Source: Devosia salina
GTDB taxonomy: Bacteria > Pseudomonadota > Alphaproteobacteria > Rhizobiales > Devosiaceae
Assembly: GCF_019504385.1 (NCBI RefSeq)
Contig: NZ_CP080590.1
Span: 3,959,501 to 4,023,500 of the forward strand
Length of the DNA: 64,000 nucleotides
Direction of reading: 5' to 3'
The translations under genes were made by a program, and so were the position numbers. The notes below the pieces were generated by a model, which worked only from the letters and a program-made list of their open reading frames with translations, searched no databases and had not been told where the DNA came from. Positions 48,248 to 56,506 of the stretch are shown one piece after another. The stretch's first letter is position 1; each line of letters starts with the position of its first letter.

Positions 48248-49456
48248 ATGACCGAAAAGAAACCCGGCTTCTTCCAGCGCCTGTTTGGCACCCAGCCCGC
48301 GCCAGCTCCCGCCCCGGAGGAGACTGTTCCGGAGACCCCGGTCACTCCCGATGCCATCCCCGACGTGCCCGAGCCCGCGCCGGAGCCCCAACCGGAGCCG
48401 CCTGCCCCGCCGGCTGAGCCCGATCATCCGCCCCCGCCCGGCCCGCCCGAGACCACGCCCGATTATATCGAGGAGATCGAGGACCAGCTGGCCGCCGCGC
48501 CGCAGGCCGTGGCTGAACCGGAACCGCCACGCATGGGCTGGTTCGGGCGCCTGGCCTCGGGCCTCAAGCGCTCCTCGGACAATCTGGCCAGCTCCATCAC
48601 CTCGGTCTTCACCAAGCGCAAGCTCGATGCGGCCATGCTCGACGAGCTCGAGGACGTGCTCATCCAGGCCGATCTGGGCGTGGACACGGCCATGGCCATC
48701 ACCGAAACGCTGAGGCGCGACCGCTTCGACAAGGACGTGACCGATGAGGATGTGCGCGCCGTCCTCGCCGCCGAAGTCGAAAAAGTGCTCGCCCCGGTCG
48801 CGACGCCGCTGGCAATCGATGCGGGCAAGCGCCCCTTCGTCATCCTCATGATCGGCGTCAACGGCTCGGGCAAGACCACCACCATCGGCAAGCTGGCGCA
48901 GAAACTCACCGCCGAGGGCAAGTCGGTCATGCTGGCTGCCGGCGACACGTTCCGCGCCGCCGCCATCGAGCAATTGCAGGTCTGGGGCCAGCGCACCGGA
49001 GCGCCGGTCATCGCCAAACCCGCGGGCGCCGATGCCTCGGGTCTTGCCTTCGACGCCGTCACCCAGGCAAAGGCCGAGGGCCGCGATGTCCTGATCATCG
49101 ACACCGCCGGGCGCCTGCAGAACCGCGACGAGCTGATGAACGAGCTCGAAAAGGTCATCCGCGTGATCAAGAAGGTTGAGCCCGAGGCGCCGCACGCCAC
49201 CTTGCTCACCCTCGACGCCACCACCGGCCAGAATGCGCTCAAGCAGGTGGAAATCTTCGGCCAGCGCGCCGGCGTTACCGGCCTCGTCATGACCAAGCTC
49301 GACGGCACCGCAAGGGGCGGCATCCTCGTCGCCATCGCCCAGAAATTCGGCCTGCCGGTGCATTTCATCGGCGTCGGCGAGGGCGTTGCCGATCTGGAGC
49401 CGTTTGAGGCGAGTGATTTTGCCAAGGCCATTGCCGGCTTCGAGGCGTCCCGCTAG
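48248..49456 (+). CDS. ftsY: Signal recognition particle receptor FtsY
   Basis: A 402-residue membrane-associated GTPase that receives ribosome-SRP complexes. The acidic/Pro-rich N-terminal A region (residues 1-90, rich in PEP repeats) binds lipid and translocon; the NG domain has GVNGSGKTTTIGKLA, DTFRAAA, DTAGR and TKLDGTARGG. It starts 16 bp after mtaB. Its partner Ffh is about 8 kb to the left on the opposite strand. Confidence 0.95.
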   Translation: MTEKKPGFFQRLFGTQPAPAPAPEETVPETPVTPDAIPDVPEPAPEPQPEPPAPPAEPDHPPPPGPPETTPDYIEEIEDQLAAAPQAVAEPEPPRMGWFGRLASGLKRSSDNLASSITSVFTKRKLDAAMLDELEDVLIQADLGVDTAMAITETLRRDRFDKDVTDEDVRAVLAAEVEKVLAPVATPLAIDAGKRPFVILMIGVNGSGKTTTIGKLAQKLTAEGKSVMLAAGDTFRAAAIEQLQVWGQRTGAPVIAKPAGADASGLAFDAVTQAKAEGRDVLIIDTAGRLQNRDELMNELEKVIRVIKKVEPEAPHATLLTLDATTGQNALKQVEIFGQRAGVTGLVMTKLDGTARGGILVAIAQKFGLPVHFIGVGEGVADLEPFEASDFAKAIAGFEASR

Positions 49457-49459
49457 CGC

Positions 49460-49569
49460 AAATCTCCCCGGCGGGGAGATTTGAGCCGAGAAGGCCATGA
49501 GAGCTATGCACGAATGGCGGGGAGGCGGGACAAACCGCTTCGGCGGACAGGTTTGAAGCGAGAAGGCCA
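49460..49569 (+). repeat. Composite structured repeat, copy A
   Basis: An 11-bp perfect hairpin (49460-49470/49472-49482, AAATCTCCCCG arm) is followed by GAGCCGAGAAGGCCATGAGA and then CTATG..CGAATGGCGGGGAGGCGGG. A second imperfect palindrome follows (CAAACCGC...GCGG...GTTTG), then GAAGCGAGAAGGCCA. The GCGAGAAGGCCA-type tail therefore occurs twice. The first hairpin probably terminates ftsY. Compare the inverse copy at 12427-12544. Confidence 0.6.
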
Positions 49570-49665
49570 AGGGAGCCAGGCCCAATTCTGACCACTCTTG
49601 TCCGCTAAGCGCTTGCATCGGAGCAAAGCTGCCATCACATTGGCTGCAACGCTATGGAAGCACGC

Positions 49666-50283
49666 ATGACCGAAAAAGCCGAACCCGAACTCAATTGGGA
49701 CGAGATGAAGCCACAGGCCATCAAGCTGGCGCTCGAGCTGGGCCCGCTGGTCGTCTTCTTCATCATGAATGGCCGCGCCGACATCTTCGTCGCCACCGCC
49801 TGGTTCATGGGGGCCATGGTGCTCTCGCTGCTGCTGAGTTGGCTGATTCTCAAAAAGATCGCGGTGATGCCGCTGGTCACCGGCGTCGTGGTGCTGGTCT
49901 TTGGCGGGCTGACGCTCTGGTTGCAGGACGACACCTTCATCAAGGTCAAGCCCACCATCACCAACACCCTGTTTGCTGCGGTGCTGCTCGGCGGGCTGCT
50001 GTTCGGGCAATCGCTGCTGAAATATGTGTTCGGGGACGTCTACAAGCTCAGGCCCGAGGGCTGGTGGCGGCTGACGCTCAACTGGGGCTTGTTCTTCGTC
50101 GTGCTCGCCGTGCTCAACGAGATCGTCTGGCGCAGCTTTTCGACCGATTTCTGGGTGGCCTTCAAGGTCTGGGGCATCATGCCGCTAACCGTGGCCTTCT
50201 CGATGACGCAGCTGCCGCTGCTCAACAAATATGCGCCGCCGGCGGAACCCAAGACGGCCCCGCCGGTGACGGTCGAAAGCTAG
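49666..50283 (+). CDS. ispZ: Inner-membrane septation protein (YciB/IspZ family)
   Basis: A 205-residue protein with five to six transmembrane helices: LALELGPLVVFFIMNGRADIFVAT, LLSWLILKKIAVMPLVTGVVVLVFGGLTLWLQD, and GWWRLTLNWGLFFVVLAVLNEIVWR are family signatures. YciB/IspZ proteins affect septation and envelope integrity. Start at 49666 has GGAAG 7 nt upstream; ATG at 49654 is an alternative. Its stop overlaps that of the convergent DUF1761 gene. Confidence 0.9.
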   Translation: MTEKAEPELNWDEMKPQAIKLALELGPLVVFFIMNGRADIFVATAWFMGAMVLSLLLSWLILKKIAVMPLVTGVVVLVFGGLTLWLQDDTFIKVKPTITNTLFAAVLLGGLLFGQSLLKYVFGDVYKLRPEGWWRLTLNWGLFFVVLAVLNEIVWRSFSTDFWVAFKVWGIMPLTVAFSMTQLPLLNKYAPPAEPKTAPPVTVES

Positions 50284-50681
50284 CCGAAGATCCCGATCAC
50301 CACGCCCTGGATGACGAGAACGCCCAGGATGTGCAGGCCGTCGATGATGGTCAGCGACCACTTCATGCCTTCATAGCGGTGGTTCATGATCAGCGTGGTG
50401 ATCACGAAGCCGACCCACATCAGCACCGCGACCTGGATGGCGGCGCCGATCGAGATACCGCCCATCAGCAAGGGCGTGATCAGGGCCAGGACATAGGCCA
50501 TGACCAGTTCGACCACGGCCGACCAGATGAAGGGCGTATAGCCTACGCCGAGCTGCTCCTTGGTCTTGCCTACGGCATCGAGCCACTGCTTTGACAGCCC
50601 CATATACCAGACGGCGCCAAAGGCGAAGCTGGCCACGGTGGCCAGCACGATGGCCAGCCAGTTGACGGCAACAAAGTTCAT
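50280..50681 (-). CDS. DUF1761 membrane protein
   Basis: A 133-residue protein with four transmembrane helices. The opening NFVAVNWLAIVLATVASFAFGAVWYMGLSKQWL and the later IIDGLHILGVLVIQGVVIG match DUF1761, a family of unknown function. Start MNFVAVN was chosen over an in-frame codon six residues upstream. Convergent overlap with the septation gene. Confidence 0.8.
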   Translation of the reverse strand: MNFVAVNWLAIVLATVASFAFGAVWYMGLSKQWLDAVGKTKEQLGVGYTPFIWSAVVELVMAYVLALITPLLMGGISIGAAIQVAVLMWVGFVITTLIMNHRYEGMKWSLTIIDGLHILGVLVIQGVVIGIFG

Positions 50682-50753
50682 TTCAATTCCCCCTCGCAAG
50701 TGATTGCGCCGAGGAATCTAGGCCGATTTGCGCCGTTCGAACAGACGGAGGGT

Positions 50754-51188
50754 CTACAGGCCGCCCATCGTGCAGAGCAGCCGCCACTCCGTTTCACGGA
50801 CCTTGGAGACCGAGAGGCGCGAGAGCTTGATCAGCTCGATCTCGGCCAGTTCCGGCGTCGCCTTGATCTCGGCCAGGGTCACCGGGCGCGGGAGCGCCTT
50901 GACCGATTGCACGTCGACGCAGTCCCACACCACTTCGCCCTTGGCATTGAGCTCGCCGGTGCTGTCGGGATGGGCGGGCGCCACGATCTTCATGATGCCC
51001 ACGATCTCCTTGCCGATATTGGAGTGGTAGAAGAAGGCCTCGTCGCCCACCTTCATCTCCCGCATATTGTTGCGTGCCGCATAATTGCGCACACCGTGCC
51101 ATTCCTCGGCCTCGCCTCGGGCGGTCTTGACGACGAGGTCATCGAAGGAGAAGACGTCTGGCTCGCTCTTCATCAGCCAATAGGCCAT
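50754..51188 (-). CDS. EVE domain protein
   Basis: A 144-residue protein formed by one EVE domain: MAYWLMKSEPDVFSFDDL, WHGVRNYAARNNMREMKVGDEAFFYHSN, GIMKIVAPAHPDST and ELIKLSRLSVSKV. EVE domains are related to YTH/PUA folds and bind modified bases in DNA or RNA. It is the last gene of the tsaD-gpsA-YciI-EVE run, a common Rhizobiales arrangement (from memory). Confidence 0.9.
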   Translation of the reverse strand: MAYWLMKSEPDVFSFDDLVVKTARGEAEEWHGVRNYAARNNMREMKVGDEAFFYHSNIGKEIVGIMKIVAPAHPDSTGELNAKGEVVWDCVDVQSVKALPRPVTLAEIKATPELAEIELIKLSRLSVSKVRETEWRLLCTMGGL

Positions 51189-51192
51189 CGTG

Positions 51193-51486
51193 TCAGAGCT
51201 CCGCGCCCGAATTGTTGATGGCGATGCGCCAGCGCTTCACCTCATAACTGGCAAAGACCCCGGCCGGCACGAAGGGATCGGCAGCGGCGAGCTTTTCGGC
51301 CTCGTCCAGGCTCTCGGCCTCGAACACCACGATCGAGCCTTCCGGCTGCTCCTCGGCATTGAGCAGGGCGCCGGCAAAGACGAGCTTCTTGCCCAGCGAA
51401 TTGAGGTGCTCCAGATGCACCGGACGGGTGTCGAGACGCTTCTGCAGCGCCCCCGGCGCATCCTTGGCGATCATGGCATAGAGCAT
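51193..51486 (-). CDS. YciI-family protein
   Basis: A 97-residue single YciI domain. MLYAMIAKDAPGALQKRLDTRPVHLEHL with the conserved His, LNAEEQPEGSIVVFEAESLDEAEKLAAADPF. The function of this widespread family is unclear; the His-Asp pair suggests a catalytic or metal site. It lies 3 nt after gpsA and 4 nt before the EVE gene. Confidence 0.9.
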   Translation of the reverse strand: MLYAMIAKDAPGALQKRLDTRPVHLEHLNSLGKKLVFAGALLNAEEQPEGSIVVFEAESLDEAEKLAAADPFVPAGVFASYEVKRWRIAINNSGAEL

Positions 51487-51489
51487 GGA

Positions 51490-52476
51490 TCAGGCTTCCC
51501 TTTTGAGCGGGCGGGACATCAGTCCCGCCACTATTGTGGCAATATTGGCCTTGCCGGCGACGACGGCATCGACGGCATCGATGAGTGGCGCCTCGACCCC
51601 CAGGCTTCGGGCCAGCGCGGCGGCGACCGGTGCCGTAGCCACACCTTCGGCCAGCTTGGCGCCCGAGGCCAGGATATCGGCCGTGCTGCGGCCAGCGCCG
51701 AGCGCCATGCCGAACTGGTAGTTGCGCGATTGCACCGACGTGCAGGTCAAGGTGAGATCACCCAGCCCGGCCAGCCCGGTCAGCGTATGCGCCGAACCGC
51801 CCATGGCCGTCACCATGCGGGCCATTTCCGCATAGCCCCGCGCGATCAGCGCCGCCCGGGCCGAGGCGCCGAGATCGGCCCCTTCCACCGCGCCACAGGC
51901 CAGCGCATAGACATTCTTCAGCGCCCCGGCGATTTCCACCCCGATCCGGTCATCGGCCGCATAGGGCCGGAAGCTCGGCCCGGCCAGCGCGGCGGCGAGA
52001 TCGGACGTATCGCTGGCATCGTCGCCGGCCAGGGTCACCGCTGTCGGGCGTCCCGAAGCCACATCGACCGCAAAGCTCGGGCCCGAGAGCACGAAGGGCA
52101 TGGCATCGGGCGCCATGTCGGCCAGCACCTCGCTCTGCCGCGCCAGCGTGCCGGTTTCGAGCCCCTTGGCCGAGAGCACCACCGGCCGGTCTGCCAGCAG
52201 CGCCGGTTCCAGCCCCGAAAGCAGCGTCCGCGTCGATTGCGCTGGCACCGCCAGGATCACGATATCGGCCGCATCAAGCGCCGGCACGGCCCTTACATTG
52301 GGCAGCAGCGCCTGCCCCGGCAGCGCGGCTGCATTGATCCGCGTCGCATTGATCGCCTCGGCCTGTTCCTGCGTGCGCACCACCAGCGTCACCTGCCGCC
52401 CGGCCATGGCGGCCGCCTGGGCCAGCGCCGTGCCCCAGGCCCCGCCGCCGATCACCGCTACCGTCTCAAGTCGCAT
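51490..52476 (-). CDS. gpsA: Glycerol-3-phosphate dehydrogenase [NAD(P)+]
   Basis: A 328-residue enzyme that reduces dihydroxyacetone phosphate to sn-glycerol 3-phosphate, the backbone of phospholipids. VAVIGGGAWGTALAQAAA (NAD fold), SGPSFAVDVASGRPTAVTLA, ALKNVYALACGAVEG with the catalytic Lys, and TLTGLAGLGDLTLTC. It overlaps the end of tsaD by 11 bp and is translated from the same mRNA. Confidence 0.95.
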   Translation of the reverse strand: MRLETVAVIGGGAWGTALAQAAAMAGRQVTLVVRTQEQAEAINATRINAAALPGQALLPNVRAVPALDAADIVILAVPAQSTRTLLSGLEPALLADRPVVLSAKGLETGTLARQSEVLADMAPDAMPFVLSGPSFAVDVASGRPTAVTLAGDDASDTSDLAAALAGPSFRPYAADDRIGVEIAGALKNVYALACGAVEGADLGASARAALIARGYAEMARMVTAMGGSAHTLTGLAGLGDLTLTCTSVQSRNYQFGMALGAGRSTADILASGAKLAEGVATAPVAAALARSLGVEAPLIDAVDAVVAGKANIATIVAGLMSRPLKREA

Positions 52477-53545
52477 CTTCGGCGATCCTCATATCGGGTG
52501 TGTCGAGGGGCCAGCGGGGTCGCGCCGCCACGTCCAGCCGGTCGTCCGCGCCCAGCGCCAGCCTCTCCGCACCGGCCCAGGCGACCATGGCCCCATTGTC
52601 GGTGCAAAGGGCAATCGGCGGCACCACCAGGGTCGCGCCCATTTCGTCGGTCGCCGCTTTGAGCGCCTCGGCAATGGCCCGGTTGGCCGCCACCCCGCCA
52701 GCCACCACCAGTTGCGGAGCGGCATCAGGCAGTTCGGCCCTGAACCGCGCCAGCGCCTGGCGCGAGCGGGTCGCGACGATTTCGGTGACGGCCGCCTGGA
52801 AACTGGCGGCGATATCGGCCACGTCCTGGTCGGTCAGCGGCGCCAGTGCCTCGGCCTGCAGCCGCACTGCCGTCTTGAGCCCGGAAAAGGAGAAATCGAG
52901 CCGCTGTTCACGCAGAAGCGGCCGGGGAAACTTGAAGCGTCTCGGGTCGCCCGACTTGGCCGTCTGCTCCACCGCGGGACCACCCGGATGCCCGAGCGAA
53001 AGCAGCTTGGCCACCTTGTCGAAGGCCTCGCCCAGCGCATCGTCGATCGTGCCGCCCCAGCGCTCGTAATGCCCCACCCCGCGCACCAGCACGAACTGGC
53101 TGTGCCCGCCCGAGACCAGCAGCATCAGATAGGGGAATTGCACGCCATTGGTCAGCCGGGCCGTGAGAGCATGGCCCTCGAGATGGTTGACCGCGATCAG
53201 CGTCTTGTCCAGCGAGGCCGCCAGCGCCTTGGCCGTGGTCAGCCCCACCAGCACCCCGCCGATCAGCCCCGGACCGGCCGTGGCCGCGATGGCATCGACA
53301 TCGGCCAGCGCGATCCCGGCTTCATCGACGGCCTGGGCAATGATGTGATCGAGCCATTCGACATGGGCGCGCGCCGCCAGTTCCGGCACCACGCCGCCAA
53401 AAGCGGCATGTTCATCGAGCTGGGAGCGCACCACATTGGAACGAATCGTCCCACGACCAGATTGATCCCGTACCACCACTGCCGCGGCGGTTTCGTCGCA
53501 GCTGGTTTCGATACCCAGAATGATGGCTTGCGCTTGCCCGGTCAC
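52466..53545 (-). CDS. tsaD: tRNA N6-adenosine threonylcarbamoyltransferase TsaD
   Basis: A 359-residue component of the complex that forms t6A37 of ANN-decoding tRNAs. LGIETSCDETAAAVV at the N-terminus, the metal His pair in NHLEGHALTARL, LVSGGHSQFVLV, GGVAANRAI and Asp in CTDNGAMVAW. The GTG at 53545 gives the family N-terminus; a TTG 7 codons upstream is also in frame. Divergent from hemC with a 55-bp shared promoter region. Confidence 0.94.
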   Translation of the reverse strand: MTGQAQAIILGIETSCDETAAAVVVRDQSGRGTIRSNVVRSQLDEHAAFGGVVPELAARAHVEWLDHIIAQAVDEAGIALADVDAIAATAGPGLIGGVLVGLTTAKALAASLDKTLIAVNHLEGHALTARLTNGVQFPYLMLLVSGGHSQFVLVRGVGHYERWGGTIDDALGEAFDKVAKLLSLGHPGGPAVEQTAKSGDPRRFKFPRPLLREQRLDFSFSGLKTAVRLQAEALAPLTDQDVADIAASFQAAVTEIVATRSRQALARFRAELPDAAPQLVVAGGVAANRAIAEALKAATDEMGATLVVPPIALCTDNGAMVAWAGAERLALGADDRLDVAARPRWPLDTPDMRIAEDAT

Positions 53546-53600
53546 GATGAACTGGTCTACTCCCAACAGAGCCTATCGCCTACTATAGGACCCATAGTCG

Positions 53601-54539
53601 ATGCAATCATCCCTCCCCTTCGCCCGGATCGGAACGCGTGGCAGCCCCTTGGCCCTCGCCCAGGCGAAACTGGTGCGCAGCCTCCTGGCCGAGGCGCATG
53701 GCGTGGCCGAGGATCGCATTGAGATCGAGGTGTTTTCCACCGGCGGCGACCGTAGCCAGGCCGAGAACACCACACTTTCCGATATCGGTGGCAAGGGCGT
53801 GTTCACCAAGGAGATCGACGAGGCATTGCTGTCTGGTCGCATCGATCTGGGCGTTCATTCATCCAAGGATGTCGCCACTGGCCTGCCGGCCGGCATCCGC
53901 CTGGCCGCCTTTCTCGAACGCGAGGATGTGCGCGACGCTTTCATCTCGGTATCGGTGAAGGGCATCGACAATCTGCCCGAGGGCGCCCGCTTCGGCACCT
54001 CGTCCATTCGCCGCGCTGCACAGGCCCTGCGCCTCCGGCCCGATCTTCGCATCGTGCCCTTTCGCGGCAATGTGCATACGCGGCTGCAGAAACTTCTCGA
54101 TGGCGTCGCCGACGCCACCCTGCTGGCCCTGGCCGGCCTCAACAGGCTTGAGGAAGGGCATCGCGCCACCGCCATTCTCGATCCCGAGCAATTCATGCCG
54201 GCCCCGGCCCAGGGGGCCATCGGCATTGCCATCCGTGACGGCGACACCCGATTGGCCGAAATCGTCGCGCCGCTTGACCACACCCCGACCCACGCCGCCA
54301 TTGCCACTGAACGGGCCATGCTGGCCGTGCTCGACGGCTCCTGCCGTACCCCGGTAGGGGCACTGAGCGGCCTCGATGATGGCCTTCTCACCCTCAAGGG
54401 CGAAATTCTCAGCATGGACGGACAGACCAGCTACCGTGCCGAGGCCAGGGGCAGCGATCCGCTGGCGCTGGGCGAGGCGGTGGGGCGCGACCTCCTGGCG
54501 CAGGCCGGCGCGGATTTCCTCGATCGGTGGAACCGCTGA
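53601..54539 (+). CDS. hemC: Porphobilinogen deaminase
   Basis: A 312-residue enzyme that polymerises four porphobilinogens to hydroxymethylbilane in tetrapyrrole synthesis. RIGTRGSPLALAQA, GVHSSKDV, RFGTSSIRRAAQAL and the dipyrromethane-binding Cys in LDGSCRTPVGA. Its TGA overlaps the ATG of hemD. Confidence 0.95.
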   Translation: MQSSLPFARIGTRGSPLALAQAKLVRSLLAEAHGVAEDRIEIEVFSTGGDRSQAENTTLSDIGGKGVFTKEIDEALLSGRIDLGVHSSKDVATGLPAGIRLAAFLEREDVRDAFISVSVKGIDNLPEGARFGTSSIRRAAQALRLRPDLRIVPFRGNVHTRLQKLLDGVADATLLALAGLNRLEEGHRATAILDPEQFMPAPAQGAIGIAIRDGDTRLAEIVAPLDHTPTHAAIATERAMLAVLDGSCRTPVGALSGLDDGLLTLKGEILSMDGQTSYRAEARGSDPLALGEAVGRDLLAQAGADFLDRWNR

Positions 54540-55270
54540 TGCGCATGCTGGTCACGCGGCCCGAACCGGATGCGCAGGCCACCCAGGAGCGGCTGGCCGC
54601 GCTTGAGATCGAGGCGGACATCGCACCACTGATGACCCGCCAGACCCTCGACGCCCACCTGCCACCGCCCGAGGGCTTCGCGGCCGTGGCGCTGAGCAGC
54701 ACCAATGCGCTGCGCGCCCTTTCGGACATGGTCTCGCTTGATCCGCTGCGCGACAAGCCGGTCTTCGCCGTGGGGGACCGCACGGCGCATGAGGCACGGC
54801 AGCTCGGATTTGCCGACGTCACCGCAGCTGACGGGACACTGGACTCCCTGGCCACCGCCATCGCCCTTGCACGGCCCGACGGCCCGGTCTTCTACCCGGC
54901 GGGCCGGCATCTGAGCGGCGACCTGGCCCATGCCCTGGCACCGCGCGGCCTGATGGTGGTGACGGTGCCGGTCTACGAGATGGTCGCCCGTTCCGATCTC
55001 GACAAGGACATTGCCAGCGACCTCGCATCAGGCCGGTTCGGCGCTGTGCTGTGCTATTCCAGGCGCACCGCGGAAATTTTCTGCGATCTGGCAAGCGACC
55101 TCATCGCGCCGGCGGATCGACGCAAGCTTCCATTTCTCTGCCTGTCGGAAAATGTCGCTGCGCCCCTGCTCGCGCACCATTTCAGCCGCGTGCTGCTGGC
55201 CGATCACCCGAGCGAGGACGCGATGCTGGCCCTGGCCCTGGCTTTTGCGCGCGAGCAAACTGGGTCATGA
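54539..55270 (+). CDS. hemD: Uroporphyrinogen-III synthase
   Basis: A 243-residue enzyme that cyclises hydroxymethylbilane to uroporphyrinogen III. This family is poorly conserved; MLVTRPEPDAQATQERLAALEIEADIAPLM at the start, ALSSTNALRAL, VFAVGDRTAHEA, PVFYPAGRHLSGDL and VLCYSRRTAEIF support the call, as does its place between hemC and the Mic60/hemY genes. Confidence 0.88.
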   Translation: MRMLVTRPEPDAQATQERLAALEIEADIAPLMTRQTLDAHLPPPEGFAAVALSSTNALRALSDMVSLDPLRDKPVFAVGDRTAHEARQLGFADVTAADGTLDSLATAIALARPDGPVFYPAGRHLSGDLAHALAPRGLMVVTVPVYEMVARSDLDKDIASDLASGRFGAVLCYSRRTAEIFCDLASDLIAPADRRKLPFLCLSENVAAPLLAHHFSRVLLADHPSEDAMLALALAFAREQTGS

Positions 55271-55294
55271 TCGGAACAATGCAAAGGAAGGCCC

Positions 55295-56506
55295 ATGGCT
55301 GACACCACCGGCAAGGAAACTCCATCGACCGATCCCAAACCGGCAGGCAAGTCCGGCCCGGTCAAGCCACCCGTGCTGGAGGGCACCGCCCGGCCGTCCG
55401 GCAACGGCAAGCCCGGTGATTCGGCGAGCCCCGGCAAGGCAGCGCCTGGCACGGCAGACAAACCCGCGAGTGCTCCGACCCCAAAACCGCGCACTGAAGG
55501 GACCACAGATGGCAGGGGCAGCAATCCCTGGCTGGCCGGGCTGGTCGGCGGCGTTCTGGGCCTTGGCGCGGCCTATGGCCTGGCCTGGTTCGGCCTCTGG
55601 CCGCAGCCGCCACAGGTCGCGCCGCAGGCGGACCCGCGCCTGGCCCAGTTTGCCACGGCCATCCCCGAACTGGAAACGGTCACCAATACGGTCCAGGACG
55701 AACTCTCGACCCTGACCAGCCGGGTCGGCTCTCTGGAGCAGGTGCGCTCCGAGGCCGCCGCAGTGCCGACTACCGATCCGGCCCTGGCCGAACAGGTGCA
55801 AAGCCTTTCGGCGCGTCTGGATGAACTGGCCGCGGCCCCGGCCGGCACCAGCGACGCCGAGGCGCTGACGGGTTTCAAGGCAGAACTGGAACGGCTCGGC
55901 GCCGAAATTGCGGGCGCCAATACACAATTGGCGCAAACGCAGGAGCAGCTGGCCGCCCTGTCCCAGGATGCCGATGACAATGCTGGCACGGAAGCCGCAA
56001 CTGTGCGTCTCCCGCTGATCTTTTCAAGCCTCGAAAGCGCCTTTGCGGCCGGCCGGCCATTCGAAACCGAACTGGCGGCCCTGCGCCAGGCCCTGCCCGA
56101 AACCATCGTGCCCGAAGCCATTGCCGGTCGCGCCGCCGGCGGCCTGCCGCGCCCCGACACTGTCGAGCGCCAGCTCGTTGCCGCGCTGCCCGACATGCTG
56201 GCGGGACGCCCCGCCAATGCCGACGCCAATTGGCAGGACGCCACGGCCGACTGGTTCCGCGGACTGATCGCCATGCGTCCGGCGGGGGCGGTGGAAGGAG
56301 ATGGGCCGGATGCCACCATTGCCCGGCTGGAAGCCGCCGTTGCCCGCCGCGACTTCACTGCCGCCCAGACCGAATTGCAGGCCCTGCCGGAAAGCATGCG
56401 CAATGCCGCAGGCAGCGTGGCCGCCGACATCGAGAGCCTTGCCGCGGCCGAAACCTTCCTTGGGCAATTGCGCACCCAGTTGCTGGCCGGGGAGAACGGC
56501 GCATGA
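55295..56506 (+). CDS. Alphaproteobacterial Mic60/mitofilin-like protein
   Basis: A 403-residue membrane protein. A Pro/Lys/Gly-rich cytoplasmic N-terminus (1-75), one transmembrane helix (WLAGLVGGVLGLGAAYGLAWFGL, about 78-100), a periplasmic coiled-coil (about 112-230, e.g. ELETVTNTVQDELSTLTSRVGSLEQV) and a C-terminal mitofilin-like domain (VERQLVAALPDMLAGRP, WFRGLIAMRP). The layout and the location between hemD and hemY match the alphaproteobacterial Mic60 homologue proposed to shape intracytoplasmic or inner-membrane folds. It overlaps hemY by 4 nt. Confidence 0.8.
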   Translation: MADTTGKETPSTDPKPAGKSGPVKPPVLEGTARPSGNGKPGDSASPGKAAPGTADKPASAPTPKPRTEGTTDGRGSNPWLAGLVGGVLGLGAAYGLAWFGLWPQPPQVAPQADPRLAQFATAIPELETVTNTVQDELSTLTSRVGSLEQVRSEAAAVPTTDPALAEQVQSLSARLDELAAAPAGTSDAEALTGFKAELERLGAEIAGANTQLAQTQEQLAALSQDADDNAGTEAATVRLPLIFSSLESAFAAGRPFETELAALRQALPETIVPEAIAGRAAGGLPRPDTVERQLVAALPDMLAGRPANADANWQDATADWFRGLIAMRPAGAVEGDGPDATIARLEAAVARRDFTAAQTELQALPESMRNAAGSVAADIESLAAAETFLGQLRTQLLAGENGA